64,000 nt of DNA, from the NCBI GenBank assembly GCA_037127255.1, contig JBANSL010000012.1:25120615-25184614 (forward strand), written 5' to 3'. Below, one piece after another: positions 23,241 through 35,606 of the stretch (its first letter is position 1; every line of letters begins with the position of its first letter). A program made the translations under genes and the position numbers. Below the pieces are notes generated by a model. It made no database searches, was not told the origin of the DNA, and saw only the letters and a list, made by a program, of their open reading frames with translations. Source of the DNA: Persicaria tinctoria. Its lineage: Eukaryota; Streptophyta; Magnoliopsida; Caryophyllales; Polygonaceae.

Positions 23241-24077
23241 GGGGGGTGAGGGTGAGGGGAGGATGAGTAATGTTATACAGTAATAATTTCTTGTGTGAGT
23301 GTAAGACCATGTGCAACAGAGAGTCACACGAATCAGAACTCATTTCAGTCACATCAGCAACTATTCCTGACACACTAGCTTTTCACTAACTTTTCAACTT
23401 GTTACATTTTTCATTCACAGCAGAGAGTCACGCGATTCTTATTTCACTTTACATTTTTTTATTTATTAAGCTAAATGTTGATTTATTTTACTTAATTTTT
23501 TTTGTTAATGATATTATTAATATCAATACGTATTATTAAAACAAAAAGGCATACAATTAAATTTAGAAATATTTTATTAATTTGATACACTGAAAACCAC
23601 CCAAAAAAGTTACACAACTTAAACTTGCAAACAACATATTAAATTTGAAACAACAGACACTCGTATAATAAAATTAAATGTCATCTCCGGGAGTGCCAAA
23701 TTTCATGTTTAAGGTGTAATTTTATGCGTGTTTTCATGTTCCGGGTGTAGTGGGTATTGTTATTTAATGTTCACATTTATGCATGTTTATGGTGTAAGTT
23801 TATGTTGATTTAAGTTAATGTTGTTTACGTGACTATAAATCTTTAACATATGGTAAACTTAGCAAAAAAAAATTTTCCTCAAACATATGCAAAATGGGTG
23901 TCATTGGATAGAGAAAAATAAATCGTATTCAAAAATATTTTTTATTTTTTTAAAATAATTTATTTAACAAATAAATTGGGGTTTTAATTTAATTCAAAGC
24001 TCATTGCCATGTGGCGTACAACCATTGGCCATCAAAAAAAAAGAAAAAAAAAGAAGAGGATGATTTGGTTCAACATT
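23241..24077. other. AT-rich gap before the second LINE
   Basis: It contains GTAAGACCATGTGCAACAG at about 23300, which looks like a MITE terminal repeat. A weakly complementary sequence (CCATTGCAACTGCTCTAAG) lies beyond the LINE at about 29998-30016. If real, the LINE split a small MITE. No coding frame was recognised. Confidence 0.4.
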
Positions 24078-24093
24078 AAGCTACTACTTCTCT

Positions 24094-25683
24094 AACAACG
24101 GCATTAGAAAAACTGATTCAGGACTAAAAGCGCTCCCCGGATGAAACCCTCCTTCTCTCCCAAATTGGCCGACCAGCCGCCGCCACCAAACCCTAATGGA
24201 TCCCGTCCCGCTCACCTGCGAAAGCCGAAGGTTAGTCCCTCTGTTACCCCCTCCTTCCCTAGCCTGATCCTCCTACAACCTACTGCGAGGCGTCGATTCT
24301 GGCCCATTCGCTCTCTCCCCGTTCATGACGGATTTCGCCTGTGCAAGGCCTTCCGAGCGGTGGCGCCGCCTTTTGAATCGCTCTCGTTTGGGCATGAATC
24401 GCCCTTTTCGAGGATCTTTCGTGCTTGCTTTCGGGCTTGTTTGAGGGTTGGGATTAGCCGGTGGTGGCCGTGCGGGTGCCGTCTCCTCTCTCGGTGGCGT
24501 TGGTGGTTGTTCGGTCCTTCCTCCTGGTCGCTGCTCTGCTGCCCGTTTCCGGAGGTCTCCGTTCTGCTGTCTGCGTTGCCCTTGTCCTGCTCGCTTGATG
24601 TTTTCTCGCGCTGCCGATCATCTTTGATCCTTGTAAGTTCGCCCTCCCTCTTGACTAACCACTTGACCTTTGTTATGGCTTACAAGCACCATACTTACTC
24701 AATCTATCCCACAGGATACATTTGGGATCACAATCCCACTTTTACATCTGCAAATTTCTCAAATCGATTGATTTACTGGACTGTTTTCATTCACCGTGGT
24801 TTTAATTATTTAAGTAGTACTGCGAAATTCACCTCTTGTGTCGAGGAATTGTTTCTATTCGAATCGGTTACTTCTTGTTGTGACGTGGTGTCTCTTTTGG
24901 CAATTCCGTTTGGTTTCGTTAAATTTGCATTCGTTTACCTCTCCTGGTTTGATCAGTCGGTTGTGGTTTTGCCCATTGTTTTCAATCACAAGTTTCTTTG
25001 GTTTCGTTATGTTCTGATCTACTCCCATCATTTTAGCGTCCCGTATACTGCTGTCTCCTTGTTTTGGGTGTGCTCTCTGCCGAGGTTTTTTTTGTTGCAG
25101 GTGGGTTTTCGTCTTGGATTTCTTATCTGGTTACCAACTTCATGCTCGCGGGGGTACCCGGGCGGTTTGGTGTTCCTCCCTTTGGTTGTCGTTGATGCTG
25201 CCTCCTAGGCTGTCTACATGGTCCATTCTGTGTTGTTGGGGAAACTTGCCTCAGTTTTCCTTTAATCTCATGCTCAAGACTTATCGTCGGTGGGTCCTTT
25301 GTTGCGGCTCGGCACTTCTTTGTTGGGTCTGCAACAGGATAAAAATCGATTTGTATACAATTTTGGATTCACAATCCCAATCATCATATTATGTACAAAA
25401 CTCAAGCTTGTTTATAACTCCCTTGGGGTCCCCCCCCCCCCCCCCCCCCCCCCCCCGTTTTAACTAATTTAGATATGAAGGTCATACAAGACCAAACATC
25501 TCTCGACAAGAGTTACTTACCAAGACAACCATGTATTCCAATGCTTCACTCTCCATTTCTAACGGCAATTTCATTTGTACCAAATATTACCCTTCTTCAA
25601 ACTTTATCTTTTAAGGTTCGTTTCCTTAAGTCGGACTCCGACGATTTTAGATTAGTACAAACTGTTCGCCTAAAAAGGTTTTT
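24094..25683 (+). other. 5' region of the second LINE
   Basis: The first 500 bp are GC-rich. A 355-codon frame (24141-25208) runs through it but encodes a hydrophobic, Cys- and Phe-rich sequence without a zinc knuckle or other ORF1 feature, so I treat it as chance. A C run of about 27 bases (25430-25456) lies 230 bp before ORF2. Confidence 0.6.
25430..25456 (+). repeat. Poly(C) tract
   Basis: About 27 uninterrupted C residues follow GGGGT. The true length in the genome may differ, since such runs are hard to sequence. Confidence 0.9.
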
Positions 25684-28600
25684 ATGAATATATGCACATG
25701 GAACTCACTCGGCATCCGGAGCCGTAATTTCTGGACAAATATAGATATCTTCTGTCAAAATAATAATATCAATGTTCTGGCCCTATTAGAAACCAAGACT
25801 GATAAAGTTCCTACAGAGAGCACGCTGCGTAAGTGTGGTTTCTCTAACGTCGCTTTTGATCCGGCTATTGGGTTCTCAGGGGGTATTTGCCTTCTGTGGA
25901 AAGATCTACCAACCTCACAAAGCTCTATTGAACTGATTTCGGTTAATCACCGCTTCATTCACTTCAACTATTCAGATTATACAACCAAACGATGTTTTGC
26001 CGTTCTGGTTGTTTATGCTCCACCGGATGAGCGTCGGAAGCTAGAATTTTGGGAAAGGATCTCCCTTTATATTCAATCTCTTATGATTCCTTTGTGTATC
26101 ATGGGGGATCTGAACGAAATCGCCTCACCTGCTGATAAATTAGGCGGTGCTTACCCGTCACCGGCACGTTTCACACGCTTACTAGATTTGAGAAATAAAC
26201 TATCACTCCTAGAAGTACCATCTAACGGTGGTCAGTTTACTTGGCAATGTAAATCCAAAGATGTGGTTGTTGTCTGGAAAAACTTGATCGCCTTCTGATC
26301 CATACGGGCATGTTGACTATATTCGATTCATTGCGTACTCAGATTCACCCTTTTACTAGATCTGACCATGCGCCAATCTCCACGGACTTTCGTCACAACA
26401 TTCAGCCTAGAAATAGGCCTTTCAAGTTCGAAATGGCTTGGGCTTCTAGGGCTGACTACAGAAATTTAGTTACGCATGCTTGGAGAACGACCACTCAAGG
26501 CTCACTAATGTTTAAATTGCTTCAGAAAGCAAAACTTCTTAAAAAACTATCCAAAAAATGGCATAAGAGTACGGTACGTAACATCCATAGCCAAATTCTC
26601 GTAACAGATCAAAAGCTTCTGCAGCTTCAAACTTCTCTTATCTCAAATTTCAATCATAAAGATGTTCAGATTCTAAAACAATTACTCAACAAAAGGGAAC
26701 GTATGCTCGACTTTCACCGTCGTTATTGGAGCCATCGAGCTAAAGTGAAACATACCAAACTTAATGACTTCAACTCGGGTTATTTCCATAAAATCGCAAC
26801 TGCAAAAAGAGGCAGAAAGATGATAAAGTCTATTCTACTTCCAAGTGGGGAGTCCATAGCGGACTTTCATACCATCCAACAAGAATTTGTGCGTGATTTC
26901 AAAGCACGCTTCAGAGCATCACCAACCAATGGATTAGATCTATCACCAGATTTAGCGGTCATCCCACCACTAGTTTCACAAGCAGATAATGATATGCTCA
27001 ATGCTCCTGTAACAAACAATGAGATTAAAGCAGCTGTCTTTTCTATAAGTCCGGATAAGACTCCGGGTCCTGATGGTTTCCCAGCTGGATTTTACCAAAA
27101 ATTCTAGCCTACAGTAGGCCCTTCTGTAATAAAAGCGGTCAAAGCATTTTTCAGCAGTGGTAGATTATTGCGTCAAACCAACCATACTTTTATCACGTTA
27201 CTGCCTAAATGTGAGGACCCGACCATAGTAAATCACTATAGGTCTATCAGCTTATGCTTAACTATCTATAAAATCATAGCCAAAGTGATCTCATCCAGAC
27301 TTAACAGGATTTTTGACAAACTCATACACCCACTTCAGGGAGCTTTTACGAAAGGGAGATCCATCCAGGACAATATTCTGATCGCACACGAGGCTTTGCA
27401 TTCGTTTCGGCTTAAGAAAGGCAAATTGGGCATGGTTGCTCTAAAATTAGACATGGAAAAGGCTTACGATCGCATCGAGTGGTCTTTTTTGTTCCAAGTC
27501 CTAGCAAGATTCGGGTTCAACGATCCATTTATTAACATAATAAAGGAATGCGTTTCAACTGTTTCCTACTCAGTCCTTGTAAATGACGAACCAACCATGG
27601 TCTTTCAACCCACTAGAGGGTTAAGGCAAGGAGACCCTCTCTCCCCCTTCCTCTTTGTTCTAGCTTCTGAGGTACTCGCACGTACCCTGCATCACTAGGG
27701 GTCTGTGAATCGGGACCTTGGGATCACATTCGGTCGCCTGGGTATCAAGGTCCCATTTCTTGCGTTTGCTGATGATATACTCATTTTCTGCAAAGCTTCC
27801 CATTCGGCATGCACCTCGGTTATGGCCATACTAGACAGATACTGCCTAATTTCAGGACAAAAGGTGAATCTTCATAAATCTAGCTTCCAAGCGTCCCCTA
27901 ACACGACTACTACAGCCATAACATCTACTATTGCTGTTCTAGGCATTCCTCGGGCAAACAACTTCGACAAATATGTGGGTTGCCCGATCGTTAATGGGAA
28001 AATGAATAAAGACACATTCGCAGACGAGGTGATTAAGACAAAATCACAACTCACCAAATGGAAAGCCTCAAGCCTATCTGTCGAAGGGCGTCGAGTACTT
28101 ATTAAAACAAATCTTAGTGCGAAACCGATTTTCTTGATGCAAGCTTTTCTGCTTCCTACTCATATCCTCCTGGAGCTGGATAAGGTGTACCGACAATTTT
28201 TCTGGAACAAAACCTCCAAAGCACCACCGCTCATTAGCTGGGACAAGATCTGTTCGGACACATTGAAGGGTGGTTTGGGAATTCATAAGGCGGAGTCTAT
28301 GAATATAGCTCTGCAGATGAAGCTCCTGTGGAAGATTATTTCAAAACCAGATAACATCTGGGTACGTGTTATATCACAAAAATATCTTAAAGGCAGCAAC
28401 GTTGCCGATTATAACAAGAAGGGGAACACCTCGTGGCAATGGTCCCGTCTCATGTCCATCCGACATCATTTTCTTCCGGCTCTATAGCGGAGAGTCGAAA
28501 ACGGGGAAACAATAAAATTTTGGTCCCATAACTGGGCATTCGAGGAGCCTTTGGCTTCTAAAATGGTTAGCCCACTACCGGATGATCTTAAAGATATTTC

Positions 28601-29882
28601 AGCGGATCACTTCATCTCCAACCGACAATGGAACAAATCTCTCTTGTACGATTCCTTAACAAATGTTCTGAGCACAGATGTTATCGATCACATCATTGGC
28701 ATAACTCTGCCAAACAATCCTATCACGGATCGTCTCTATTGGGGACCCAGTAAGAATGGCTGGTTCTCTACTGCCTCGGCCAACTCTTTTCTATCAAAAG
28801 ACGTCGGGCTGTCGGATTTCGATTGCGATTGGATCTGGAATCTGGATGTGCCACCCAAAGTTCGTCACTTTTTGTGCAAAATATCTCGAGATGGTCTTCC
28901 GACCAAAATCAGATTACTAAAATCGCATGTGGCTGTGCCTGCCTGGTGTGAGTTCTGTGGTAACACAAACGAATAGGGTGATCACTTTCTTTTTCATTGT
29001 CCCATGGCCACAGATCTGTTACATGCTCTGCGGATTCGCATCCCGGGTTATATTACGGCCGTTGTGGGTATGGGCGAGATGATCCCGCTAAACAAAATAA
29101 ATTGTGCTCTTGGAAACAACAAGTTCGCCGCTTTAGCCTCGGTTTGGTGGGCTCTTTGGTTTTTTCGTAACCAACTTGTCTTTGATCACACAAAATCGGT
29201 TACTCTCAACGAAATTTTGTTGTTCCACAACACTACGATACACTGTTGGAAACAGTCAAAGATTGTAGAGGACGATACGTATCAACCGCTAAACACCTAC
29301 CCTAGGCAGTTTAACAAAAATCAGTCCTTCCAGAATAGGGGTTCGGCTTCACTTGCTCGAACTCTGAAGCGATCTGGTAAGTGGGATAAACCCCCACCAA
29401 ACAGCTATAAGCTAAAATTCGACGGTTCGGTTCTACCAAGTGGCACATCGTCTTATGGGTTTGTTATTCGTGATTCTGCTGGTACCGTCGTCTCTGCTGG
29501 AAGGCCTGTTTGCACTCATATTTCAGTAATCTACGCCGAAAACCTCGGACTCAGAATGGGGTTGCTACGAGCTAAGGAGCTATAGCTTTCGATCCTTCTG
29601 ATCGAAGGAGATAACTTAATAGTGATTAAAGCTCTACTAGGGGATTGGAAATGCCCCTGGACAATAGAGATGCTACAAACAGACATTCTGTCTGATCTCT
29701 CATCCTTTACTTATGTTGCTATTCGTCATATTTTCAGGAAATCAAATGCGGTGGACGACTACCTTGCTCGTAGTGCACATGCATCCCCTGCCGACGTCAG
29801 CTGTGAGGATGATCCAGAACTACATGTTCTCGTCCGGAAGGATGCGCTAGGAAGGGCCTCTGTTGCGGCCGACCCGACCTAA
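25684..29882 (+). pseudogene. LINE ORF2 (APE endonuclease, reverse transcriptase, zf-RVT, RNase H), broken
   Basis: The start is MNICTWNSLGIRSRNFW at 25684. The endonuclease runs to about 26400 and includes MGDLNEIASPADKLGG and SDHAPIS. RT features are RPISLC-like SISLC at about 27240, LDMEKAYDRIEW (27448-27483), RQGDPLSPFLF and FLAFADDILIF (27757-27790). The zf-RVT region is about 28730-29000 (WIWNLDVPPKVRHFL, CEFC...H-x4-C). RNase H is about 29400-29860 (KLKFDGS, IEGDNLIV, NAVDDYLARS). The frame shifts once near 26275. Downstream the frame is constant but has five internal stops at 27105, 27696, 28485, 28974 and 29583, all TAG. Confidence 0.92.
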
Positions 29883-29921
29883 TTTTTATATTGCGTAAAA
29901 AAAAAAAGCTACTACTTCTCT

Positions 29922-30334
29922 CCCGAATCAAACTTTCTCTCTCCTCCCTCGTTTCACTTTTGATGAGTTGTGAGCTTCTTTTGATCAGGGGAATCACCAT
30001 TGCAACTGCTCTAAGATTATTTATAATAATTTTTTGATTTTCAAATTCAAAGTAGGGAAGAGGGAAAACATCTTTCAAATTTTGGAAAGAGTGAGCATCT
30101 TCCATAACTTGGAAAAGAGGGAAAATAAAGAGATTGTGAAGATGAATAACACCATTTTCAAAAGTTTTGAAGAGGGAGCATTTTATAGCATAAATGTCAA
30201 TGAGTCAAAGGTTCATTGATGGAAGTTGATCCTCTTACCAAGGGTAGGCTTTCCCAATGGTATTTGGATATCCAAAGTAGATTTAAAATAAAAGGAAAAG
30301 AAGAAAAAATTGGTTAGTCTTCTTTTATTCCTAA
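29922..30334. other. AT-rich gap between LINE and Helitron
   Basis: No gene recognised. It includes the possible right MITE end near 30000 and A-rich direct repeats built on GAAGAGGGA (30055-30180). Confidence 0.4.
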
Positions 30335-31432
30335 CTAGTACACTCCCCGCGCCATGGCGCGTGCGCGAGGAAAAAAAATATAAAATATGTATTATAAGGA
30401 TGAACAAAAATAATAATGAAAAAAATACAAATGGTGAAATACATTAACGAATATAAAACTAAAATATATGAATGGATATTGTAATTACGCTAGGACTTCG
30501 TCCATAGGATTCCTGGGGAAAAAATAGTTTGGTTATATGAAGGGATGAAAATGTTTATAAAAAGATATAATGTAAGGCTAATCTTACAAAATACCAAGTA
30601 CTCCAAACATTAAGTGAAAACAAATTAGAATGTACCTGTTAGGCTAAAGTATGTAATATTTTTTTGTACACGACGTTAACAATAGTGTTGAGCGAATTAA
30701 AGGAGCAAGAATTCAATCTACGTAAGTGTAATTAATAATTAATTTAAAAAAAACAATAAGATATTTATGTAAAATTATTATGCACCGTTGAAAGCGTAAA
30801 CCATATTAATAATTTTCTACTTTTATTAATTTAATTTAAAAAAGGTTAGTCAAATTAATTAAATATGGTGAATTATTTATAATCATAGGTTTACAGTTTA
30901 CGTAGCATATATTATGAAATGAACACATATCGATGAATTAAATAATAAAGCAATATATCAGTTCATATATTGAACCGAAGAGATATATATTCTCTATAAT
31001 CTTCTGCCCTAACAGTTTACTCAGCATGTCATTATAGCTTTATGAACCGAAGAGATACCATATGAGATTTCACATATATATTCTCTATACTTTTTTGAAC
31101 CGAAGAGAGATAGAATACTCCGTATAGATGAGGAGTAATGAAATACTATATGAGATTTCACGGATAGGAAGGTTATGACTTATGTCGGAATTTGGGGTAG
31201 TTGATAGTCTTTGACCTTGGTCCCGTGCTTGATGCTTTGATGCCATTGAAAGTCGTCGGTTCAATCTAAGCTCTTTCAGAGTAAGACTTTCAACAGTGGT
31301 GTCTTTTGTATTCCGCCGACTTGTAGAGGCATGAACGGGAGTAGTGAAACAAACTGGACGAATAGACGAAAATGAAGTGTTGGAAAAAAAAAATATAGGA
31401 ATCTATATTATATAATTGAATAATGATGGAGT

Positions 31433-31795
31433 TTGAATGAAATGCAAAGGCATACCATTAGAGAGGTCTATCAAAGGGATCCTCGTACGTTTGGAACTAC
31501 TGTTAGGCATGTCGATGATGGAGGTCCTTTTATGATTCGTAAAATCTGGGGTAATGCATTTACCACGATTTGTGGAACATGTAAATGGAAATCGATTATA
31601 GTGAATACAATAGATAACAAAGATAAACATCCCTCGGTGGGGAAAGTTTCGATAAGAAGTCATTTACCGGGTAATTGGTTGCGAGCAGGAAAATCGTTTT
31701 CCATTGGCAATTGTGACAATGTGAGGATATATTGGATCGTAAGAGAAGGTCGGATCAGGGGAAATGGGGATGGGACTGATGGGTTGGAAGGGTAG
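31433..31795 (+). CDS. Hypothetical 120-residue open frame, unrecognised
   Basis: An ATG-started frame of 120 codons in an AT-rich neighbourhood. It encodes a basic, mixed-composition peptide with one CGTC pair and VNTIDNKDKHPSVGKVSIRS in the middle. Composition is protein-like, without the skew of chance frames nearby, but I see no known domain, no introns and no promoter. It lies inside the proposed Helitron, directly left of a TA microsatellite. It may be a captured exon or chance. The reverse strand also has an 86-codon frame. Confidence 0.25.
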   Translation: MNEMQRHTIREVYQRDPRTFGTTVRHVDDGGPFMIRKIWGNAFTTICGTCKWKSIIVNTIDNKDKHPSVGKVSIRSHLPGNWLRAGKSFSIGNCDNVRIYWIVREGRIRGNGDGTDGLEG

Positions 31796-31803
31796 GAAGG
31801 GAG

Positions 31804-31805
<2 letters not shown>

Positions 31806-31860
<55 letters not shown>
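31806..31860. repeat. (TA)n microsatellite
   Basis: About 27 uninterrupted TA dinucleotides, ending at AGGGTTGGTT, the edge of the next inverted-repeat element. Confidence 0.95.
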
Positions 31861-31863
<3 letters not shown>

Positions 31864-32146
31864 GTTGGTTCCGGTGTACTCAGCCCTTAACGTGTATCAT
31901 GTACACAAATCTGAGCCGTTGATTCCCATAGATGATTATGCAGTTGAGTATGAATGATTATGCACTAGTATATGAAGGATTATTCAGTCGTATGAGTCTG
32001 TTTTGTAGGTTAGTCATTTTGATTATTCGATGGCATCACTATATTATTCGATCGTATTGACGAATTATGCGATGATATTGCTTTATTATTTAATGGTATA
32101 ACTTAATTATTCGACGGTGTTACAATATTATTCGATCGTATTGACG

Positions 32147-32340
32147 AATTATGAGTATTTACTCAATGTAATGTGTTTTTTTTACCAATTCATTAAATAT
32201 GCTACCGACTAATGTTTTATTTTAGCGAAGATCAATGGACAAAATAATAAAAATGGACAAAAAATAAAACATTATTCGGTAGCATATTCAAAGAAATTGG
32301 TAAAAAAAAACACATTACATTGAGTAAATATTCATAATTC
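32147..32340. repeat. Inverted repeat with about 75-bp arms
   Basis: GAATTATGAGTATTTACTCA at the left and its near complement at 32320-32340 begin arms that continue through AATGTAATGTG, TTACCAATT and GCTACCGA, around a loop of about 35 bp. It is a strong hairpin inside the 31864-35170 element. Confidence 0.85.
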
Positions 32341-32774
32341 AAATAATAATATCAAAAAAATCACCAATTCTACTGAATGATCAATATGAGCATGAATAAT
32401 ACAAAAACCCTTAAGCTCAATGTGGCTCCAAATGATTTCGAACTACAAAAAAACACTACATTCCATTGAATAAACATATACTGTATAATTCAATGAATAA
32501 TATCAAAAAACCCACCAATTCCACCGAATAATAAAATTGGGCACAAACAAAACGAAAACTCTTAAGCTCAATTGTTATCGTAAATTTTTTTTTTTTCCGC
32601 AAAACATGCAAAGTGGGTGTCTATAGGTAGATAAAAATTAATTACATCAAAATTTTTTTTTTAAAATGGCCGAAAATAACAAAAAAAAACCAAAAAATTA
32701 CTTCCCCGTCACTATTCACACACTATTCACAACCCTCCATTTTCTTTTCTTTTCTCTTTCTTTATTTTGATTAT

Positions 32775-35083
32775 CGGAAATTTCGCGAGGTGCCCTGGGG
32801 TATTGCAATTTTCGCGAGGTATACAACTCTTTTACATATTTCGCGTGGTACCCCTGAGGTTTTGAGTAAATTCGCCATGTGCCCCTGCACTGTGAATGCT
32901 GACAGTAGTCTTGTGCTCCGTTAGTTTTTGTGATTTAAAAAAAAACGTCATTGAAAGAACAAAGGTCGACAGAGGAAGGCAAAAACGACACAGGGGAAGA
33001 AGAAGAGAGGAAGGTCGACAGAGGAAGGGAGATCGGAGTCGATGATGCAAGCCGGCCGTGCTGTAACGAGCCGACTGGACAGAGGGTTGGATACCGCCGG
33101 CGGTGGTGCCAGCAGGTATGTGAATGCAAAGTGCAAACTTGCGGTTGAACCCCTTTTCAAAAATTAGGGTTTATGTAATTGGGTTTGAATAACTGAGTTT
33201 CTGTGCTCAATTTCTAATGTGAAATAATCAGTTTGTGATTGGGGTTTCGAACTTGTGAATTGGAGTTTGTGAACTAAGGATTTTTAGTTTCGAATTGGGG
33301 ATTTCAGCACATATTTTTTGAAAATTAGGGTGTCGATTTCAATGGAATTGGGATTCTAGCCAATGCTTCCAAATTTTAGGGTGTCTATTTCGAATTGGAG
33401 GTTCTAACTCTTGTTTTCGAAAATTGGGGTTTTGAATTAGAGTTGCTGTCATGTTTGTTATCGAATTAGTTGCTGTCATATTTCGAATTAGAGATGTTGC
33501 CGAATTGGAGTTGTTATCATGTTTCCAAGTAGGTATAATTTATGTAGGGCATTTGTAAATTTAGGTATGGAATTTCAAATCTATGTGATGTAATTTGGGA
33601 ATTTAGGTATGTGCATTTATAGAATTGTTATCCTGTCCTGATTGTGCTTGCTATGTGAATTGTTCTTGTTGTGATGCTATGTGAATTTGCATTTGATTTG
33701 AGATTTGGATTGACATATGTTATCTTCATCAAAAAACACGATCATGCTTCTGTTAGTTTATGAGCAATCAAACTCTAGAAGTTCTATTCCTTGATGTCAA
33801 TTTATGAATCAAACTATTGCTGCTTTCCAGCAGCTCAAGCACCCCCAAGCTGTTGTTGTTTAGGAGCATGAATCAACCAGTTTTCAACAACAACAACCTC
33901 TCAAACTCGTTGGCACAGGATATCTTCCAAATGCAGTTGTACAGCATCCCCAACAACTCCAATTTCCTACTAACCATGATAATTATGTAAGGCTTGTTTG
34001 TTCACATCCGTTAAAACAAGAAATTCTACTTAGAGTTTCTGATTATGGAGATCCTTCCAACAAAAACATGGATTCAACAGAAAAATCAATTGGGATCACA
34101 AATCTTAGTGTAATCGTCTGCCTCTTATTGCCCATGTACTCATTCATGGCAATACTCACTTAGAGATGATAATGAATCCATGTAGCCTCTTCAATTTCAT
34201 ATGGAAAGGGCATTCTTCTCCATGCAATCATGCATACTGTCAACAGATTAATCAAAAGGGTTAGAAATTATCTAAAGTAAACATAGATACCATTGAACAT
34301 TGAAAGTCTAAGAGGTAACACAAATGTATTGTGCGCACCTTTCTTGCATGTGTTTGCAGCATGTCAAGCTCTTCAGCGGAGCATTTGAACCCCTCTTCAG
34401 AGGCTTTCACCCTCTTTCATTTTGAATAACAACTAAATTGAGTCAAATGAATCAATGGAGACTTAAACCCTAAATTGAGAAACGAATTTTCTTAACAAAT
34501 CGGATTGCAATAGAGAAACGAAAATTTATATTCCAAATCCATCAATTTCAACCTAAACCCTAAATTTTCACATCACAAAAAAAAAACCCAAATGCTTCAA
34601 TTTCAACATAAATCCAAAATTTTTATTGACAAAACTTACCTCTTTACAGCAGCAGCTTCGTCTCCTCCACCTCCGGCCGAGGCAATGGGCGCTACTGCCT
34701 TTGCTCTCAGGCACAACGCCTCCCGCTTCTCCTCCCATGACAGCCCTAACAACCTCGCCGCCGCCGCCGCCCTTCTTCCTAGACACAACAGCGTTCTTCT
34801 TCGAGCAGCGGATCCGAGCAGCACTTCTTCTCCTGTTCGAGGCTTCGAGCAGTAGCTTCTCTCCTTCGCGTTCTTGCTCCCTCTTCGCTCTCTCGTCTGT
34901 TCTTTCTCCGTCCTTTTTTTTTTAATTGCAACCTAACGGAGATAGCCAAGGTCCGTTAGAATTAACCATAAAGGGCGCGAGGCGAAATTTTTTAAAACCA
35001 CAGGGGGACCATGCGAAATATGCAAAAGAGTTTTATACCTCGCGAAAATTACAATACCCCAGGGGTACTTCGCGAAATTTCCG
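32775..35083. mobile_element. Non-autonomous MULE (Pack-MULE candidate), 9-bp TSD
   Basis: The ends are CGGAAATTTCGCGA(G/A)GT and the inverted copy. TTTGATTAT flanks both sides (32766-32774 and 35084-35092). The inverted repeats extend about 110 bp. There is no transposase. The interior has purine-rich and pyrimidine-rich gene-like stretches near each end (32950-33100 and 34640-34920). In between lies a stretch with Asn/Gln-type codons (33840-33990). Such contents could be captured host gene fragments, as in Pack-MULEs, but I cannot name a parent gene. It is nested inside the element 31864-35170. Confidence 0.8.
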
Positions 35084-35426
35084 TTTGATTATTGTGAGCC
35101 TTTGATTTGGTTTGATCCAAAGACCGAGATTTGTGTACATGATACACAATAAGGCTTGTGTACACGGATTAATCGTAAATACCCAGACAAAAAAAAAAGA
35201 AACCATGCATTCAAAATACTTGGCGGGAAGATGTTAGTAAACTAAAATCTTGATAAGTAGTCTAATTCTCTAATTAGTTAGGATATATAGAAATTAGATT
35301 ATGTGTGATCGGGGAAGGGATAAAAGCAAATCCACCAACATAAAAAAATAGGCGGGAAGACGTTAAGTATAATTTATCAAATCTATCTATTTATCTAATT
35401 TATTTAATTAAGTAATTTGTTAGAAT

Positions 35427-35606
35427 AATTAGTTAGGATATAACCTAATAGTAGCTTTTGTGGCATGAGTTAGCACCGGAAGATCCATCCAAATCTAACA
35501 TTTTGCGGGAAGATAATTAGTTAGGATATAACCTAATAGTAATTAGATTTTGTGGTATGAGTTAGCACCGGAAGATCCATCCAAATCTAACATTTGGCGG
35601 GAAGAT
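35427..35606. repeat. 88-bp direct tandem duplication
   Basis: A unit starting AATTAGTTAGGATATAACC occurs at 35427 and 35515, with few differences, and includes GTTAGCACCGGAAGATCC. Confidence 0.85.

Larger units (their letters stand above)
24094..29905 (+). mobile_element. Full-length L1-type LINE with 16-bp target duplication
   Basis: AAGCTACTACTTCTCT at 24078-24093 recurs at 29906-29921, directly after the A run (about 29897-29905). A 1.6-kb 5' region is followed by ORF2 (25684-29882). The family differs from the minus-strand LINE at 1561-8146: the proteins share domain order and motifs but are only moderately similar. The 3' end before the tail is TTTTTATATTGCGT, unlike the other LINEs here. 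The copy is inactive because ORF2 has a frameshift and five stops. Confidence 0.93.
31864..35170. mobile_element. Inverted-repeat DNA transposon, split by a nested MULE
   Basis: The left end contains GTGTATCATGTACACAAATC (31891-31910), and the same 20-mer appears inverted at 35129-35148. Matching extends about 20 bp further out (GGTGTACTCAGCCCTTA versus CGTGTACACAAGCCTTA). The interior left part has loose repeats of TTATTCGATGGTATTA. The TSD could not be read because the left flank is the TA repeat. Superfamily unknown. Confidence 0.6.

Noticed and set aside
24141..25208. A 355-codon protein gene
   Set aside because: It lies in the GC-rich 5' region of a LINE, has skewed Phe/Ser/Cys/Arg composition and no domain.
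25684..29882. TAG recoded as an amino acid in the LINE
   Set aside because: A frameshift also breaks the ORF and the host genes here use TAG-free standard decoding. Deamination of a silenced copy is simpler.
23300..30016. A MITE split by the second LINE
   Set aside because: The two proposed ends match at only about two thirds of 18 positions and no TSD is visible, so it was kept only as a note.
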